DNA of 64,000 nt. Origin: Verrucomicrobiaceae bacterium (GTDB taxonomy: Bacteria > Verrucomicrobiota > Verrucomicrobiia > Verrucomicrobiales > Verrucomicrobiaceae). The stretch covers positions 35,495-99,494 of the forward strand of contig JAEUHK010000107.1 in assembly GCA_016795465.1 (NCBI GenBank), written 5' to 3'. Below the pieces are notes generated by a model. It did no database searches. It saw nothing but the letters and a program-made list of their open reading frames with translations, and had not been told where the DNA came from. Of this stretch, positions 9,639 through 18,811 are shown piece by piece (positions within the stretch are counted from its first letter, which is position 1; every line of letters begins with the position of its first letter). A program made the position numbers and the translations under genes.

Positions 9639-10451
9639 ATGAGCTCCCCCGTCACTGCCAGCAGCCCCCTCGGTGTCTTCGACTCTGGCGTGGGGGGATT
9701 GACGGTCGTGCGGGCGCTGCGGGATCTGCTGCCGAACGAGTCCATTGTCTATCTCGGTGACACCGCGCGTGTGCCGTATGGGTCGAAGTCGCCGGACACG
9801 ATCCGGCGCTTCTCGATGGAGGATACGCAATTCCTCGTCTCGCATGGCGTGAAGGCCGTCGTGGTGGCGTGCAACACGGCCACGGCGCATGCGCTGCCGG
9901 TTTTGCAGGCCACTTTTCGCGTGCCGGTCATCGGCGTGCTCGGGCCTGGCGTGGAAGCGACGCTTTCGGAGCCGTCGTGCGAACGTGTGGGCATCATCGG
10001 CACGGCGGGGACGATTCGGAGTCATGCGTATCAGCATGAGATCGCGATGCGACGGCCAGACGTGATGATCGAAGCCAAGGCCACGCCACTGCTGGTGCCG
10101 TTTGTGGAGGAAGGCTGGACGGATCATCCGGCGCTCAAATCCGTGCTGCGGGAGTATTTGAAGCCGATGCTCGACAAGGGCATCGACACGCTCGTGCTCG
10201 GCTGCACGCACTACCCGCTGCTCGTGCCAATCTTGAAACGCATGCTGGGACAGAAAGTGCGGCTCGTTGACTCCGCCAGCACTTGTGCGGCGCATGTGAA
10301 GGCAAAGCTGGAACAGGACAACCTCCTGCGGACGGCCAAGACGAAGCCCACGCTCGAGATTTACCTCACCGACCATTCCGAGCAGGCCGAGAACCTCGCC
10401 AAGCGCTTCCTCGGCACTGACTTCGGCAAAGTGAAGAAAGCGACGCTGTGA
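9639..10451 (+). CDS. murI: Glutamate racemase
   Basis: Makes D-glutamate for peptidoglycan. The 270-residue protein carries FDSGVGGLTVVRALRDLLP near the start, the first catalytic cysteine in VACNTATAHAL and the second in LGCTHYPLLVP, so both proton-transfer residues are present. The open frame begins earlier, but the ATG at 9639 gives the family's N-terminus. The 50 bp before it are a near-tandem of tcatcattcgtc-like words. The following kelch and M19 peptidase genes run in the same direction with short gaps and may be co-transcribed. Confidence 0.96.
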   Translation: MSSPVTASSPLGVFDSGVGGLTVVRALRDLLPNESIVYLGDTARVPYGSKSPDTIRRFSMEDTQFLVSHGVKAVVVACNTATAHALPVLQATFRVPVIGVLGPGVEATLSEPSCERVGIIGTAGTIRSHAYQHEIAMRRPDVMIEAKATPLLVPFVEEGWTDHPALKSVLREYLKPMLDKGIDTLVLGCTHYPLLVPILKRMLGQKVRLVDSASTCAAHVKAKLEQDNLLRTAKTKPTLEIYLTDHSEQAENLAKRFLGTDFGKVKKATL

Positions 10452-10460
10452 CCTCTTGCC

Positions 10461-11438
10461 ATGAAACTTGCCTCTCTCGTCCTCATCGCGGCCATGGCCT
10501 GGACGCGTCTGCCTGACATTCCAAATGCGCGTGGCTTCGCAGGGGCTTTTGCCGGTGTGCAGGATGGGAAGCTGATCGTCGCTGGTGGCACGCATTTCAT
10601 CGACAAGATGCCTTGGGAAGGCGGGACCAAGGTTTGGTATGACACAGTGTTTGCCTTTGATGGCGAGTGGAAGCCCGCGGGCAAGCTGCCGAAGCCGAAT
10701 GGCTACGGCGTGAGTGTCACGACAGGGCAGGGGATGCTCATCGCAGGCGGCGGGAATGCCACGGAGCACTTTCGCGAGGTCTTCTGGCTGCAAAAAGACG
10801 CGAAGCTGCCACCGCTGCCCAAGCCCTGCGCCTTCATGAGCGGCTGTGTGCTGGATGATGTGATCTACATCGCTGGAGGCATCGAGACACCGACGGCGAC
10901 GAGTACTCTGAACACCTTTTGGTCGCTCGATTTGAAGAAGCCGGACGCGGGCTGGCGGGTGCTTGCGCCCTGTCCTGGAGGCGGGCGCATCTTGAGCTGC
11001 ATGGCGGCGGCGGAAGGTCGCGTGTTGTTGTTCAGCGGCGCGGCGTTGAAAGTGGGCGTGGATGGCAAAGCAGAGCGTCTGTGGTTGAAGGACGCATGGA
11101 GCTATTCGGAGGCCTCAGGCTGGCAAAAGCAGCCGGACATGCCTCGCGTGGCCGTGGCGGCCCCCGGGCCGGCTCCGGTGGTGGATGGCAAGATCCTCAT
11201 TATCGGCGGAGATGATGGTCAGAACGTGAACTTTGAGCCCAAATCGGCTCATCCGGGCTTTCCGAGAGATGTGCTCGCTTTCGATGTGAAATCGCAGACG
11301 TGGTCCAAGGCTGGCGAGGTGCCATTTTCACTCGTAACGACGAACGCGGTGCTTTGGAACAACCGAATCGTCATCCCCGGCGGCGAGGCGCGGCCCGGTG
11401 TGCGGTCACCACAGGTTTGGTCATTGCCTGTGCCATGA
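10461..11438 (+). CDS. Secreted kelch-repeat protein (N-acetylneuraminate-epimerase / mutarotase-like)
   Basis: A 325-residue protein with a short hydrophobic leader (MKLASLVLIAAMA) followed by kelch beta-propeller repeats: LIVAGGTHF, LIAGGGNA, IYIAGGIET, LLFSGAAL, ILIIGGDDGQ and IVIPGGEARPG mark the blades. The pattern resembles cyclically permuted NanM-type mutarotases that act on sialic acid and are found in verrucomicrobia and planctomycetes. No sialic-acid genes are adjacent, so substrate is open. It begins 9 bp after murI and ends close to the M19 peptidase gene. Confidence 0.75.
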   Translation: MKLASLVLIAAMAWTRLPDIPNARGFAGAFAGVQDGKLIVAGGTHFIDKMPWEGGTKVWYDTVFAFDGEWKPAGKLPKPNGYGVSVTTGQGMLIAGGGNATEHFREVFWLQKDAKLPPLPKPCAFMSGCVLDDVIYIAGGIETPTATSTLNTFWSLDLKKPDAGWRVLAPCPGGGRILSCMAAAEGRVLLFSGAALKVGVDGKAERLWLKDAWSYSEASGWQKQPDMPRVAVAAPGPAPVVDGKILIIGGDDGQNVNFEPKSAHPGFPRDVLAFDVKSQTWSKAGEVPFSLVTTNAVLWNNRIVIPGGEARPGVRSPQVWSLPVP

Positions 11439-11470
11439 AGGGACGACGCGGTTTGGGGCGTAAGACTTCC

Positions 11471-12778
11471 ATGTCTCTCTCCCGTCGTTCGTTGATCCAA
11501 GCCGTTCCTGCCGCCTTTGCGGCGTCGTTTCACATTCAGGCACGCTCGCAGGAGGTGAAACAGATCTGGCGCACAGGGAATCCGGCCATCGACAAGCCGC
11601 GTGAGATTGCTGTGAACCTGCTGAAGCCCACGCAGGCGCAGCTTGAGCATGCGTGGGAGCTGCATTTTGGATCGGTGGTGTTTGAGAGCTATGGCTTCGC
11701 TCCGCGCTGCGCCATTGACGCGGAGGCGATGAATGCGGCGATCCAGGCGGGGGCCTCCGCGGCGGAGATCAGCGACTTGCGCGAGTCGATGAGCATGAAC
11801 CGCAACGCGACGAGCGAGCGTGAGCGGAAGGAATTCCTCGATGCCTTCCATGCCGCGGGTGTGACCTGCATCTTCCAAAACACCGGCGAGGAGGGCAGTG
11901 ATCCGATGCGCCTCATCAAACGGCTCGCGCATTTCACCAAGGCCACCGATGGGCTGAAGCCTTCGCTTTCGAAGGTGACCACGGCGGATGAGATCGAGGC
12001 GCTGAAGAAAGCCGGAAACGTGGGCCTGTGCTTCACGACGAACGGAGTGCCGCTGATGCAGGACTGGGAAAGTGTGCGGGATGAGCTGCGCTTCATCCGC
12101 ATCTTTCACGAGCTGGGCACGCGCATGATGCATGTGACTTACAATCGCCGCAATCCGCTCGGCGACGGGGCAGGGGAGCCGCATGACGGCGGCCTAAGCG
12201 ACTTCGGCAAGGCGGCGATCGCCGAGATGAACAAGATCGGCGTCATCGCCGATGTGGCGCACAGTGGCTGGAAGACGGCCTTTGATGCCGCGAAGGCTTC
12301 GTCGAAGCCGATGGTGGCCAGTCACACGACTTGCTGCGGCGTTTATGAGCACTTCCGTGGTAAGCCGGATGACACCATCAAGGCCATCTGCGACACCGGC
12401 GGCCTCGTCGGCATCTGCTGCATCCCGCGTTTTCTGGGTGGCAAAGGTGACATCACCGCGCTGCTCGATCATCTCGACCATCTCATCAAGAAATTCGGCC
12501 CGCAGCATGCCGCCATCGGTTGCGATGTGGCCTACACGAGCCGTTTCGACAAAGAAGAGCGTGCGAAGCTCATGAAGGCACCCGGCGGCCCGGCAGATCG
12601 CTGGGAGCATCTGTGGCCGAAAGACGACTACAAGACGACGATCGAGGCCGAGCAGAGTGTCGCGTGGTCCAACTGGCCGCTTTTCACGCTCGGCATGGTC
12701 ATGCGTGGTCACAGTGATGACGTGATCCGCCAGATCATCGGCGGAAACATGCTGCGTGTGCTGCGGGCGAATGCGTGA
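11471..12778 (+). CDS. Tat-exported membrane-dipeptidase-like protein (peptidase family M19)
   Basis: A 435-residue protein starting MSLSRRSLIQAVPAAFAASF, a Tat-type leader. The body matches renal-dipeptidase-like M19 enzymes: ADVAHSGWKTAFDAAKASSKPMVASHTTC, the GLVGICCIPRFL segment and AAIGCDV. The N-terminal metal-binding HxD of classical M19 enzymes is not evident at the expected place (FGSVVFESYGFAP), so activity or metal use may differ. An in-frame ATG at 11435 overlaps the kelch stop (ATGA) and is an alternative start that keeps the RR motif. Likely substrates are peptidoglycan or environmental dipeptides. Confidence 0.8.
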   Translation: MSLSRRSLIQAVPAAFAASFHIQARSQEVKQIWRTGNPAIDKPREIAVNLLKPTQAQLEHAWELHFGSVVFESYGFAPRCAIDAEAMNAAIQAGASAAEISDLRESMSMNRNATSERERKEFLDAFHAAGVTCIFQNTGEEGSDPMRLIKRLAHFTKATDGLKPSLSKVTTADEIEALKKAGNVGLCFTTNGVPLMQDWESVRDELRFIRIFHELGTRMMHVTYNRRNPLGDGAGEPHDGGLSDFGKAAIAEMNKIGVIADVAHSGWKTAFDAAKASSKPMVASHTTCCGVYEHFRGKPDDTIKAICDTGGLVGICCIPRFLGGKGDITALLDHLDHLIKKFGPQHAAIGCDVAYTSRFDKEERAKLMKAPGGPADRWEHLWPKDDYKTTIEAEQSVAWSNWPLFTLGMVMRGHSDDVIRQIIGGNMLRVLRANA

Positions 12779-12781
12779 GGC

Positions 12782-13198
12782 TTATTGGCCTTCGGGGCCA
12801 ATGTCGGCCTTCAGCGTGCCTTCGGGGCCTTCGGGCCAGTAAGCACCATCCTCGATCCATTCGCGCAGTTCGCCGATCTGGTCCTCGGTGAGGCTGATGT
12901 CCTTGCGCGGCATCATTTTGGGGTGGGTGCCGCCACGTTGCACGGCGCTGATGAGCAGGCTGCAATCGGGATCCTCGGCCATGATGTACTGGCGGCCGCT
13001 GGCACTGCGTTTGAAGGCGGTGGCTTTGCTAGTGAGATTGAGAGCAGGCGGGGGCAGGGCACCATTGTGGCAGCGCAGGCAATGCTGCTGCAGGATGGGC
13101 TTCACCTCGGTGAGGAAATAGTGCTCCTGTTCGGAATCGTTGCCGGGCAGCAAGGCGCAGGCGGGGAGAAGAAGGAGAAGAGGAAGGATTCGGCGCAT
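12782..13198 (-). CDS. Lipoprotein with a single c-type haem motif
   Basis: A 138-residue protein with a signal sequence ending in a lipobox (LLPAC), so it should be a lipid-anchored periplasmic or outer-membrane protein. CLRCH (CXXCH) supports one covalently bound haem, in the setting HYFLTEVKPILQQHCLRCHNG. That setting is typical of the planctomycete/verrucomicrobial cytochrome-C domain. Near the C-terminus MMPRKDISLTEDQIGELREWI supplies a methionine-rich region usual for the distal ligand. It is convergent with the dipeptidase gene, 3 bp apart. Frames opening further upstream are rejected because the lipoprotein leader starts here. Confidence 0.82.
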   Translation of the reverse strand: MRRILPLLLLLPACALLPGNDSEQEHYFLTEVKPILQQHCLRCHNGALPPPALNLTSKATAFKRSASGRQYIMAEDPDCSLLISAVQRGGTHPKMMPRKDISLTEDQIGELREWIEDGAYWPEGPEGTLKADIGPEGQ

Positions 13199-13328
13199 GA
13201 TGCCAAGCATAACGGTGGTGGTCGGGTTGGCTATGCGACCTTTGCGCAAATTTAGACCGGCCTTCATTTTTGGCTGCCACCCAGTCGCGGGCTTGACGAT
13301 GGAGGTGGGAACGGGTGAGAGTTCCGAT

Positions 13329-13961
13329 ATGACACACCGCCCCAAGAAGCGCTCCAATGGTCACTGCCGCATCGTTTTGACGGGCGGTCCCGGCGGAGGC
13401 AAGACGACGGCCGCCGATTTGTTTCGTCGCGAAATGGGTGATCGTGTGGCGATGGTGCCGGAGGCGGCCACGATGGTCTTCAGCGGCGGTTTTCCCCGCT
13501 CGACGCTGCCGCACGCGGTGTATGCGGCGCAGCGGGCCATCTACGCGGTGCAGCGAAACCTCGAGGAGGTGCAGGCTGCGCTTTTCCCGGACCGTGTGCT
13601 GCTGTGTGATCGTGGCACGGTGGATGGCGCGGCCTACTGGCCGGGCGAGCCGCATCACTTCTTCGATGAGATCGAGAGCACGCTGGAACGTGAACTGGCC
13701 CGCTATGATGCGGTCATCTTCTTTGAAAGCGCCGCGGTGGGCGGCATGGGCATCGAGGGCGGGAATCCCATCCGCAACGAGTCCCAGGAGCTGGCAGTGA
13801 AGCTGGATCACAAGCTACGCACGCTGTGGTCGAAGCATCCCCGCTTCATGCTCGTGCCGCACAATCCGTCCTTCTTCAAAAAGATCTCGTTCGGCCTGGC
13901 GGTGCTCGACGGCCTGGTGAGCGACCTTGGCTGCAAAAAGCATCCGCGAAAGAAGCGTTGA
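13329..13961 (+). CDS. P-loop NTPase / predicted kinase (AAA_28-like)
   Basis: A 210-residue soluble ATPase. It has a Walker A motif (GGPGGGKTTAAD) and the lid-type region CDRGTVDGAAYWPG, typical of the AAA_28/NadR-kinase-like group. The ATG at 13329 is chosen; 13299 is an alternative. It ends just before cinA in the same direction. CinA acts on NMN-type compounds and some NadR-like kinases phosphorylate nicotinamide riboside, so a link to NAD salvage is conceivable, but this is a guess from context. Confidence 0.75.
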   Translation: MTHRPKKRSNGHCRIVLTGGPGGGKTTAADLFRREMGDRVAMVPEAATMVFSGGFPRSTLPHAVYAAQRAIYAVQRNLEEVQAALFPDRVLLCDRGTVDGAAYWPGEPHHFFDEIESTLERELARYDAVIFFESAAVGGMGIEGGNPIRNESQELAVKLDHKLRTLWSKHPRFMLVPHNPSFFKKISFGLAVLDGLVSDLGCKKHPRKKR

Positions 13962-13995
13962 AGGCGCTGCCATCGTGCGCTTACGAGGCGGCCGC

Positions 13996-15249
13996 ATGAG
14001 AGTCGAACTCGTCAACACAGGCACAGAACTCCTCCTCGGGGACACGGTGAACACCAACGCGGCGTGGATCGGCCAGCGGCTGGCTGCTCTGGGCATCCAG
14101 GTGACACGGCAGACGATTGTTCCCGATGGTGCGGTGATCCGCGTGGCCATCGCGGAAGCGGCGCAGCGTTCTGATGTGGTGCTGGTTTCCGGCGGGCTGG
14201 GGCCTACGAATGATGACCTGACCCGCGAATCGACCGCGGAGCTGCTCAGCCTGCCGATGGAGCTCAACGAAGGCGTGATGGAGCACCTCACGGCCTACTT
14301 TGCGAAGCGAAACAAGATCGTGAACGACGCTACCAAGCGTCAGGCGATGGTGCCGAAAGGCGCGAGTGTGATGCCGAACCCGTTTGGCACGGCGCCAGGG
14401 CTGTATTTCCCCGCTTCGCTCGGCGAACCGCTGGGCTGGAATGCGCACATTTTCCTTCTCCCTGGCCCACCGCGAGAGTTGAAGCCGATGATTGAGAACG
14501 AGGTGGAGCCCCGCCTGCGCGAGTGGCTGCCGGATGGCGCATCGCGTCGCGTGCTCTATTTAAAGGTCACTGGCATTGGCGAGTCCGACATCGTCGAGGC
14601 CGTCGAGAAGCAATTGGAGGCCGTGCCGGGCCTCGACCTCGGCTACTGCATCCGGAAAGGCGATGTCGATGTGCGCCTTGCGGGCTCTCAGTCGGCCGTG
14701 GACGCGGCAGCGGACATCGTGCGTGGTGCCTTTGGCGATTGCATCGTGTCAGAGGACCGCCGGATCATCGAAGAAGTGATCGTGCAGCTTTTGACGGATC
14801 GCGGCGAGTGGATGGCGACAGCGGAATCCTGCACCGGCGGGACTATTGCCAGCCGGATCACGGATGTGAGCGGCTCCTCGCGGGTGTTTGGCCACGGCTG
14901 GGTGACTTACGCGAACGAGGCGAAGCAGCAGCACCTCGGCGTGCCGGCGGAGCTTTTCGAAAAACACGGCGCGGTGAGCGAGGAAGTGGCCCGTGCCATG
15001 GCCGAGGGAGCTCTCCGGGCCAGCGGGGCGGATCACGCCTTGTCCGTGACCGGCATCGCTGGGCCGACGGGCGGCACGCCGGACAAGCCGGTGGGCACCG
15101 TGTGGATCGGTCTGGCCTCGAAAGCGGGCGAAACCTGGGCGGTGAAGCGTTTTTACCCCGGCATGCGGGATCGGTTCAAACTGCTCACCTCGCAGGCGGC
15201 GCTCGATTTGCTCCGTCGTCGACTCTGCGGTCTCACGCCGAGGTCATGA
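13996..15249 (+). CDS. cinA: CinA-family nicotinamide-nucleotide amidohydrolase
   Basis: CinA proteins combine an N-terminal MoaB/MogA-like (COG1058) domain with a C-terminal NMN deamidase domain. The 417-residue protein has both. The first is shown by GTELLLGDTVNTNAAWIG and VSGGLGPTNDDLTRE; the second by ATAESCTGGTIASRIT (catalytic Ser/Thr region) and VTGIAGPTGGTPDKPVGTVW. The role is recycling NMN and pyridine-nucleotide by-products; the 'competence' name is historical. It overlaps the 3' end of the convergent Fur-family gene by 6 bp. Confidence 0.94.
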   Translation: MRVELVNTGTELLLGDTVNTNAAWIGQRLAALGIQVTRQTIVPDGAVIRVAIAEAAQRSDVVLVSGGLGPTNDDLTRESTAELLSLPMELNEGVMEHLTAYFAKRNKIVNDATKRQAMVPKGASVMPNPFGTAPGLYFPASLGEPLGWNAHIFLLPGPPRELKPMIENEVEPRLREWLPDGASRRVLYLKVTGIGESDIVEAVEKQLEAVPGLDLGYCIRKGDVDVRLAGSQSAVDAAADIVRGAFGDCIVSEDRRIIEEVIVQLLTDRGEWMATAESCTGGTIASRITDVSGSSRVFGHGWVTYANEAKQQHLGVPAELFEKHGAVSEEVARAMAEGALRASGADHALSVTGIAGPTGGTPDKPVGTVWIGLASKAGETWAVKRFYPGMRDRFKLLTSQAALDLLRRRLCGLTPRS

Positions 15250-15729
15250 GTTCAGCGCCGCCTCTTCGCGGGCGGTTTTGAAGCGGCAGGTGCCCTCGCG
15301 GGCGAGTTCCTCGCAATGCGCCTCGATGCGCATGCTCTTGAGCTGCGGCTTGAAACCGAGACGGCGGGAGATGCAATCGTGCAGCAGGGCGATGTGCTCG
15401 TCCTCAAACTCCACCACCCGGTCGCAATCGAGGCAGATGAGGTGGTTGTGCTGCGGCTTTTCGAGGAAATTCGGATCGTAATAGGTCTGGTCACGGCCCA
15501 GATCGACCTCGCGGAGCACGCCGCAGTCCTGCATCAGGGTGATCGTGCGGTAAACGGTGGCCCGGGATACGGTGCGGTCGATTTTGCGCACCTTTTCGAG
15601 CAGCTCGTCAGCATTGAAATGGTCGTCCGTGGCAAAAGCAGCCTCGATGATCACATCACGCTGCTTCGTGCGCCGCTGCCCTTGCTGGGCGAGGTAGGCA
15701 TCTAGGCGCTTTTTGACTTCTTCGATCAT
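15244..15729 (-). CDS. Fur-family metal-dependent transcriptional regulator
   Basis: A 161-residue winged-helix repressor of the Fur/Zur/PerR family. The DNA-recognition helix SRATVYRTITLM is clear. The structural zinc site is present as CLDC and a C-terminal HCEELAREGTC, and PQHNHLICLDC holds metal-site histidines. Sequence alone does not tell Fur from Zur or PerR. The window contains a likely Zur regulon at 30-50 kb, so this gene is one candidate for its regulator, although it lies 15 kb away. The start is placed at the ATG giving MIEEVKKRLDAYL; the longer frame adds an unlikely leader. Confidence 0.9.
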   Translation of the reverse strand: MIEEVKKRLDAYLAQQGQRRTKQRDVIIEAAFATDDHFNADELLEKVRKIDRTVSRATVYRTITLMQDCGVLREVDLGRDQTYYDPNFLEKPQHNHLICLDCDRVVEFEDEHIALLHDCISRRLGFKPQLKSMRIEAHCEELAREGTCRFKTAREEAALNS

Positions 15730-15805
15730 GGAAGCTGCCGGTTTAAGGCACTTGGCGGAAAGGCGCAAGATGGTTTCCAAGGGGTGGATAGAGCTTGGAG
15801 TCAAA

Positions 15806-16022
15806 AAGCGATGTTCAGGTGCTTCCTACCCCGGCAGCGGATATCCGCCTCTTTTTAAAGGTTCTGCCATCTTGACCGCCCGGAAGTCTCGAAAGGCCCG
15901 GAAGAATCAAAAAAGGGCGATTCTGAGCCATTAGTGGGCGCATATATTTGAAATAAATTCAGAAAATTATGGAAATTTTGCATAACACCTGTTAATTTTG
16001 CGAGATTCCTGTCTTTCAATAG
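15806..16022. promoter_or_regulatory. AT-rich intergenic region with probable divergent promoters
   Basis: About 290 bp lie between the divergent Fur-family gene and the next gene. The last 90 bp are strikingly AT-rich for this genome (atatttgaaataaattcag, ttaattttgcgagattcc), which suits promoters. I see no confident paired -10/-35 set and no copy of the TGCAA-N5-TTGCA box found in the zinc island. Confidence 0.4.
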
Positions 16023-16667
16023 ATGCCCTTACCTTTCTCATTCTCCGCACAAAGGACCGCCGTGGTGCCCGAAGCACCGCTCGGGATGGGCAGTGCTTAT
16101 ACCAATCCGCACGAATTGCTGGGCATCGTCGATCAGCCCGGCGCGGTGAAAGATCCTGCCTTTGCCGTCGCGGCGATGGAGGCCCCGCTGCCAACGCCAA
16201 AGCCGCCGCAGTTGCTTGATTTTCAGGCCGTTCCGCCACCTGCCGCCGCTCGACTGCCCCAGCCGCTTCCGCCCCTCGTGATGGCGCCTCCGCTCAATGG
16301 ACAGGCCCATCTCACGCTTGGGCACGCCCCGACGACCCATTTCAACAGCCCGCCCACTCCCGCCACGCCCAGCGAGACGGAGCGCCTATTGCGTGAGCTT
16401 TCCGGCCAGGTGGAGCAGTTGCGAAACGACTTCTTCTCCGCCGCCACCACCATCAGCGCCCTGAGTGACCGCGTGGAGCGCCTCGAAAAGCGCCAACCGG
16501 GTGCCGATACCCCCTCGAATGCCACCGCTGAGGTGGCCGCGCTCCGTGCTGATTTCGAAATCTGGATCGCCCAGCATCTGGAAACCACGGTCGAGCACTG
16601 CATGCGCCGCGTATGGGCCCGGACCTCCATGCAACAGCCCCTGGCCGCCAATCCTCCCACGGCCTGA
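16023..16667 (+). CDS. Proline-rich coiled-coil protein of unknown function
   Basis: A 214-residue soluble protein I do not recognise. The middle is rich in proline and alanine (for example LPTPKPPQLLDFQAVPPPAA). Residues about 120-150 form a heptad-like coiled coil (TERLLRELSGQVEQLRNDFF, SALSDRVERLEKRQ). The C-terminal 40 residues are helical. There is no signal peptide. It is followed after 39 bp by a hybrid histidine kinase in the same direction and may be its partner or scaffold; this is inferred from position only. Confidence 0.6.
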   Translation: MPLPFSFSAQRTAVVPEAPLGMGSAYTNPHELLGIVDQPGAVKDPAFAVAAMEAPLPTPKPPQLLDFQAVPPPAAARLPQPLPPLVMAPPLNGQAHLTLGHAPTTHFNSPPTPATPSETERLLRELSGQVEQLRNDFFSAATTISALSDRVERLEKRQPGADTPSNATAEVAALRADFEIWIAQHLETTVEHCMRRVWARTSMQQPLAANPPTA

Positions 16668-16706
16668 TCTGACCACTCTCCTCCCGAACCCACGAACCCA
16701 CTGCAC

Positions 16707-18716
16707 ATGAACTCCCTCCGCCTCCGCATGCTCTTCCCGCTCTGGCTATTCGGCTTCCTGCCGGCCATGGGCGCGGCCAAGTTGATGGACCAGCCCTTGG
16801 ACTGGTTTTACGGCGTCACCGGCATCGTCCTCGGCGGCGGTGTTTTCCTTGCTGCCTACCTCCTCGGCGGCTGGGTGCTGAAACCGGCCAGCGCTGTCAT
16901 GAAAGGCACCACTGCCGTGCTCCGCGGTGTCCCGCCGGACACACAATCCGCCGAATGGCTGCCGGGTGACTTCTTGAAGCTCCGCTGCGACATCAACATG
17001 ATCTTCGCGAAGCAGCGCCAGGCCCTCAATGCCGCCGAGCAGCATGCCACGCAGACTGCCCAGCGCCTGCTGAATGCCGAGCGCCTGCTGCGCGAGGCCT
17101 TCACCGCTCTTCAGGGGCTCTTCGCCGCCAGTGATGAAGGTGTCGCCGTCATTGATGCCCAGGGTTCCATCGTCGCCTCGAATGGCCGTCTCGATGCCTT
17201 CCTCGGCAAGCCGGTCGAAGAAATTGCCGGACGTGACGGCAGCCGCCTCGTCGCTGCGTTTGCCACGCGTTTCGCGGATAGCAAAGTCGCCGCCGAGTGG
17301 ATGGAGTCCGTCTCCCACCACCTCGAAGGCCAGGATCAAATGCCGCCGATGATCACCGCTGATGGCGAGGGTGTCTTCAGCATCCGCACCGTGCCGATGC
17401 GCACTGACGCGGGTGAAGTCGTCGGCCGCATCTGGGTGGTGAAGGACCAGTCACAGCTCCGCGTGCTCGAGAAACAACTCCGCGAATCGCAGAAGCTCGG
17501 CACCATCGGCCAGCTCGCCGGCGGCATCGCGCACGATTTCAACAACCTCCTCACCACCATCCGTGGAAACCTCACGCTCGCCGAGCTCACCGCTCCGTCG
17601 AACCCGAATGGCGTGCGTGACCGCCTGCAAAACGCCACCCATGCCACGCAGCGTGCCGCCGACCTCGTGAAGAGCCTCCTCGGCTACTCCCTCTTCAGCA
17701 ATGGCTCCTCCGCCCGCAAGCCGGTGAACGTCAAACGCCTCATGGCCGATGTGCAGAACCTCCTGAAGCACAGCGTCGATTCCAAGGTGAACGTGCAGAT
17801 GCGTGCCGGCATGGATGAATCCCACGTCCTCGCCGATGCCACGCAGGTGCAGCAGGTCATGCTGAACCTCTGCCTGAATGCCCGCGATGCCCTGCCGGGT
17901 GATAACGGCATCATCGAGATCGCCGTCGAAAACGTCACGCGTGCCGGTAAAAGCACGAATGGCAGCGACTCCGCTGATTTCGTCATGCTCGTCGTCCGTG
18001 ACAATGGCCATGGCATCGCCGAGGAAAACCGCCACCGCATCTTCGAACCCTTCTTCACCACGAAGAACGCCGCCAAAGGCAGCGGTCTCGGTCTCGCCAC
18101 CGCGCAGGACATCGTCCGCGAGCACGGCGGCTGGATCGAATTCGACTCCGAAGTCGGCCGCGGCAGCGAATTCCGCGTTTACCTGCCCCGCACCGCCCAG
18201 CACGAGGAAAATGCCGACCTGCCGCAGGATGATCTTTCCGCCGGCAATGCCGTCACTGCCCCGATCGGCACGCAGACCACCATTCTCGTCGTGGACGATG
18301 AAGCGCCCGTCCGTTCCATCGCCGCGAACATGCTCAACTTCCTCGGCTACCGCGTCCTCGAGGCCGCCGATGGCCAGCAGATGCTCGACATGTGCCTGCG
18401 CGGTGGGGAAAAGATCGACGGCATCCTGCTCGACATTTACATGCCGAAGCTCAGCGGCCGCGAGGCCTTCAAGCAGCTCCGCGCCGCCAATTGTGACATC
18501 CCCGTCGTCGTCTGCAGCGGCTTCATCATCGATCCGGACGAGTTCATGATCCTCAGCCAGGGCCATCCGCCGCCCGTCGATATCATGCTGAAGCCCTACT
18601 CGCTCGACGGCCTCAGCAAAGCGCTCGCCAAGGCCATCGGCGCACCCGCGCAGGACGCCGCCACCCGCGGTGGATTCGGCGCACCGCAGGCACAGCAGCC
18701 CGTGCTCGTGGCCTGA
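16707..18716 (+). CDS. Hybrid sensor histidine kinase with C-terminal receiver domain
   Basis: A 669-residue signalling protein. Two N-terminal membrane segments (LFPLWLFGFLPAMGAAKL and WFYGVTGIVLGGGVFLAAYLL) are followed by a coiled coil, then a PAS domain at about residues 140-250. The HisKA H-box IAHDFNNLLTTI has phospho-acceptor His276, followed by an ATPase domain with N, G1 (RDNGHGI) and G2 (GSGLGLATA) boxes. A receiver domain follows, with Asp576 in LLDIYMPKLSG and Lys in MLKPYS. The IAHDFNN class resembles NtrB/FixL-like kinases. No separate response regulator with an output domain lies next to it, so the output is unknown. Confidence 0.93.
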   Translation: MNSLRLRMLFPLWLFGFLPAMGAAKLMDQPLDWFYGVTGIVLGGGVFLAAYLLGGWVLKPASAVMKGTTAVLRGVPPDTQSAEWLPGDFLKLRCDINMIFAKQRQALNAAEQHATQTAQRLLNAERLLREAFTALQGLFAASDEGVAVIDAQGSIVASNGRLDAFLGKPVEEIAGRDGSRLVAAFATRFADSKVAAEWMESVSHHLEGQDQMPPMITADGEGVFSIRTVPMRTDAGEVVGRIWVVKDQSQLRVLEKQLRESQKLGTIGQLAGGIAHDFNNLLTTIRGNLTLAELTAPSNPNGVRDRLQNATHATQRAADLVKSLLGYSLFSNGSSARKPVNVKRLMADVQNLLKHSVDSKVNVQMRAGMDESHVLADATQVQQVMLNLCLNARDALPGDNGIIEIAVENVTRAGKSTNGSDSADFVMLVVRDNGHGIAEENRHRIFEPFFTTKNAAKGSGLGLATAQDIVREHGGWIEFDSEVGRGSEFRVYLPRTAQHEENADLPQDDLSAGNAVTAPIGTQTTILVVDDEAPVRSIAANMLNFLGYRVLEAADGQQMLDMCLRGGEKIDGILLDIYMPKLSGREAFKQLRAANCDIPVVVCSGFIIDPDEFMILSQGHPPPVDIMLKPYSLDGLSKALAKAIGAPAQDAATRGGFGAPQAQQPVLVA

Positions 18717-18736
18717 TTTCCCAGCCTCAACCCCTC

Positions 18737-18779
18737 TTTGCCCTTCCTTCGCCCGTCGGAGGAAGGGCAAAATCTTTTT
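18737..18779 (+). terminator. Rho-independent terminator after the hybrid kinase
   Basis: A 12-bp perfect stem (TTTGCCCTTCCT / AGGAAGGGCAAA) with an 11-nt loop is followed by atcttttt. It lies 20 bp after the kinase stop and before folP. Confidence 0.8.
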
Positions 18780-18811
18780 GGCAAAGCCCGTGATCACGCC
18801 TCACATGCCGC

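Noticed and set aside
15244..15729. Firm assignment as zur
   Set aside because: Metal specificity is not readable from the sequence and the putative regulon is 15 kb away.
15960..16022. Copy of the TGCAA box near the Fur-family gene
   Set aside because: Half-sites (tttgca, tttgcg) are present but not in the dyad spacing.
17451..18797. 448-codon minus-strand open frame
   Set aside because: Antisense to the histidine kinase; no recognisable protein features.
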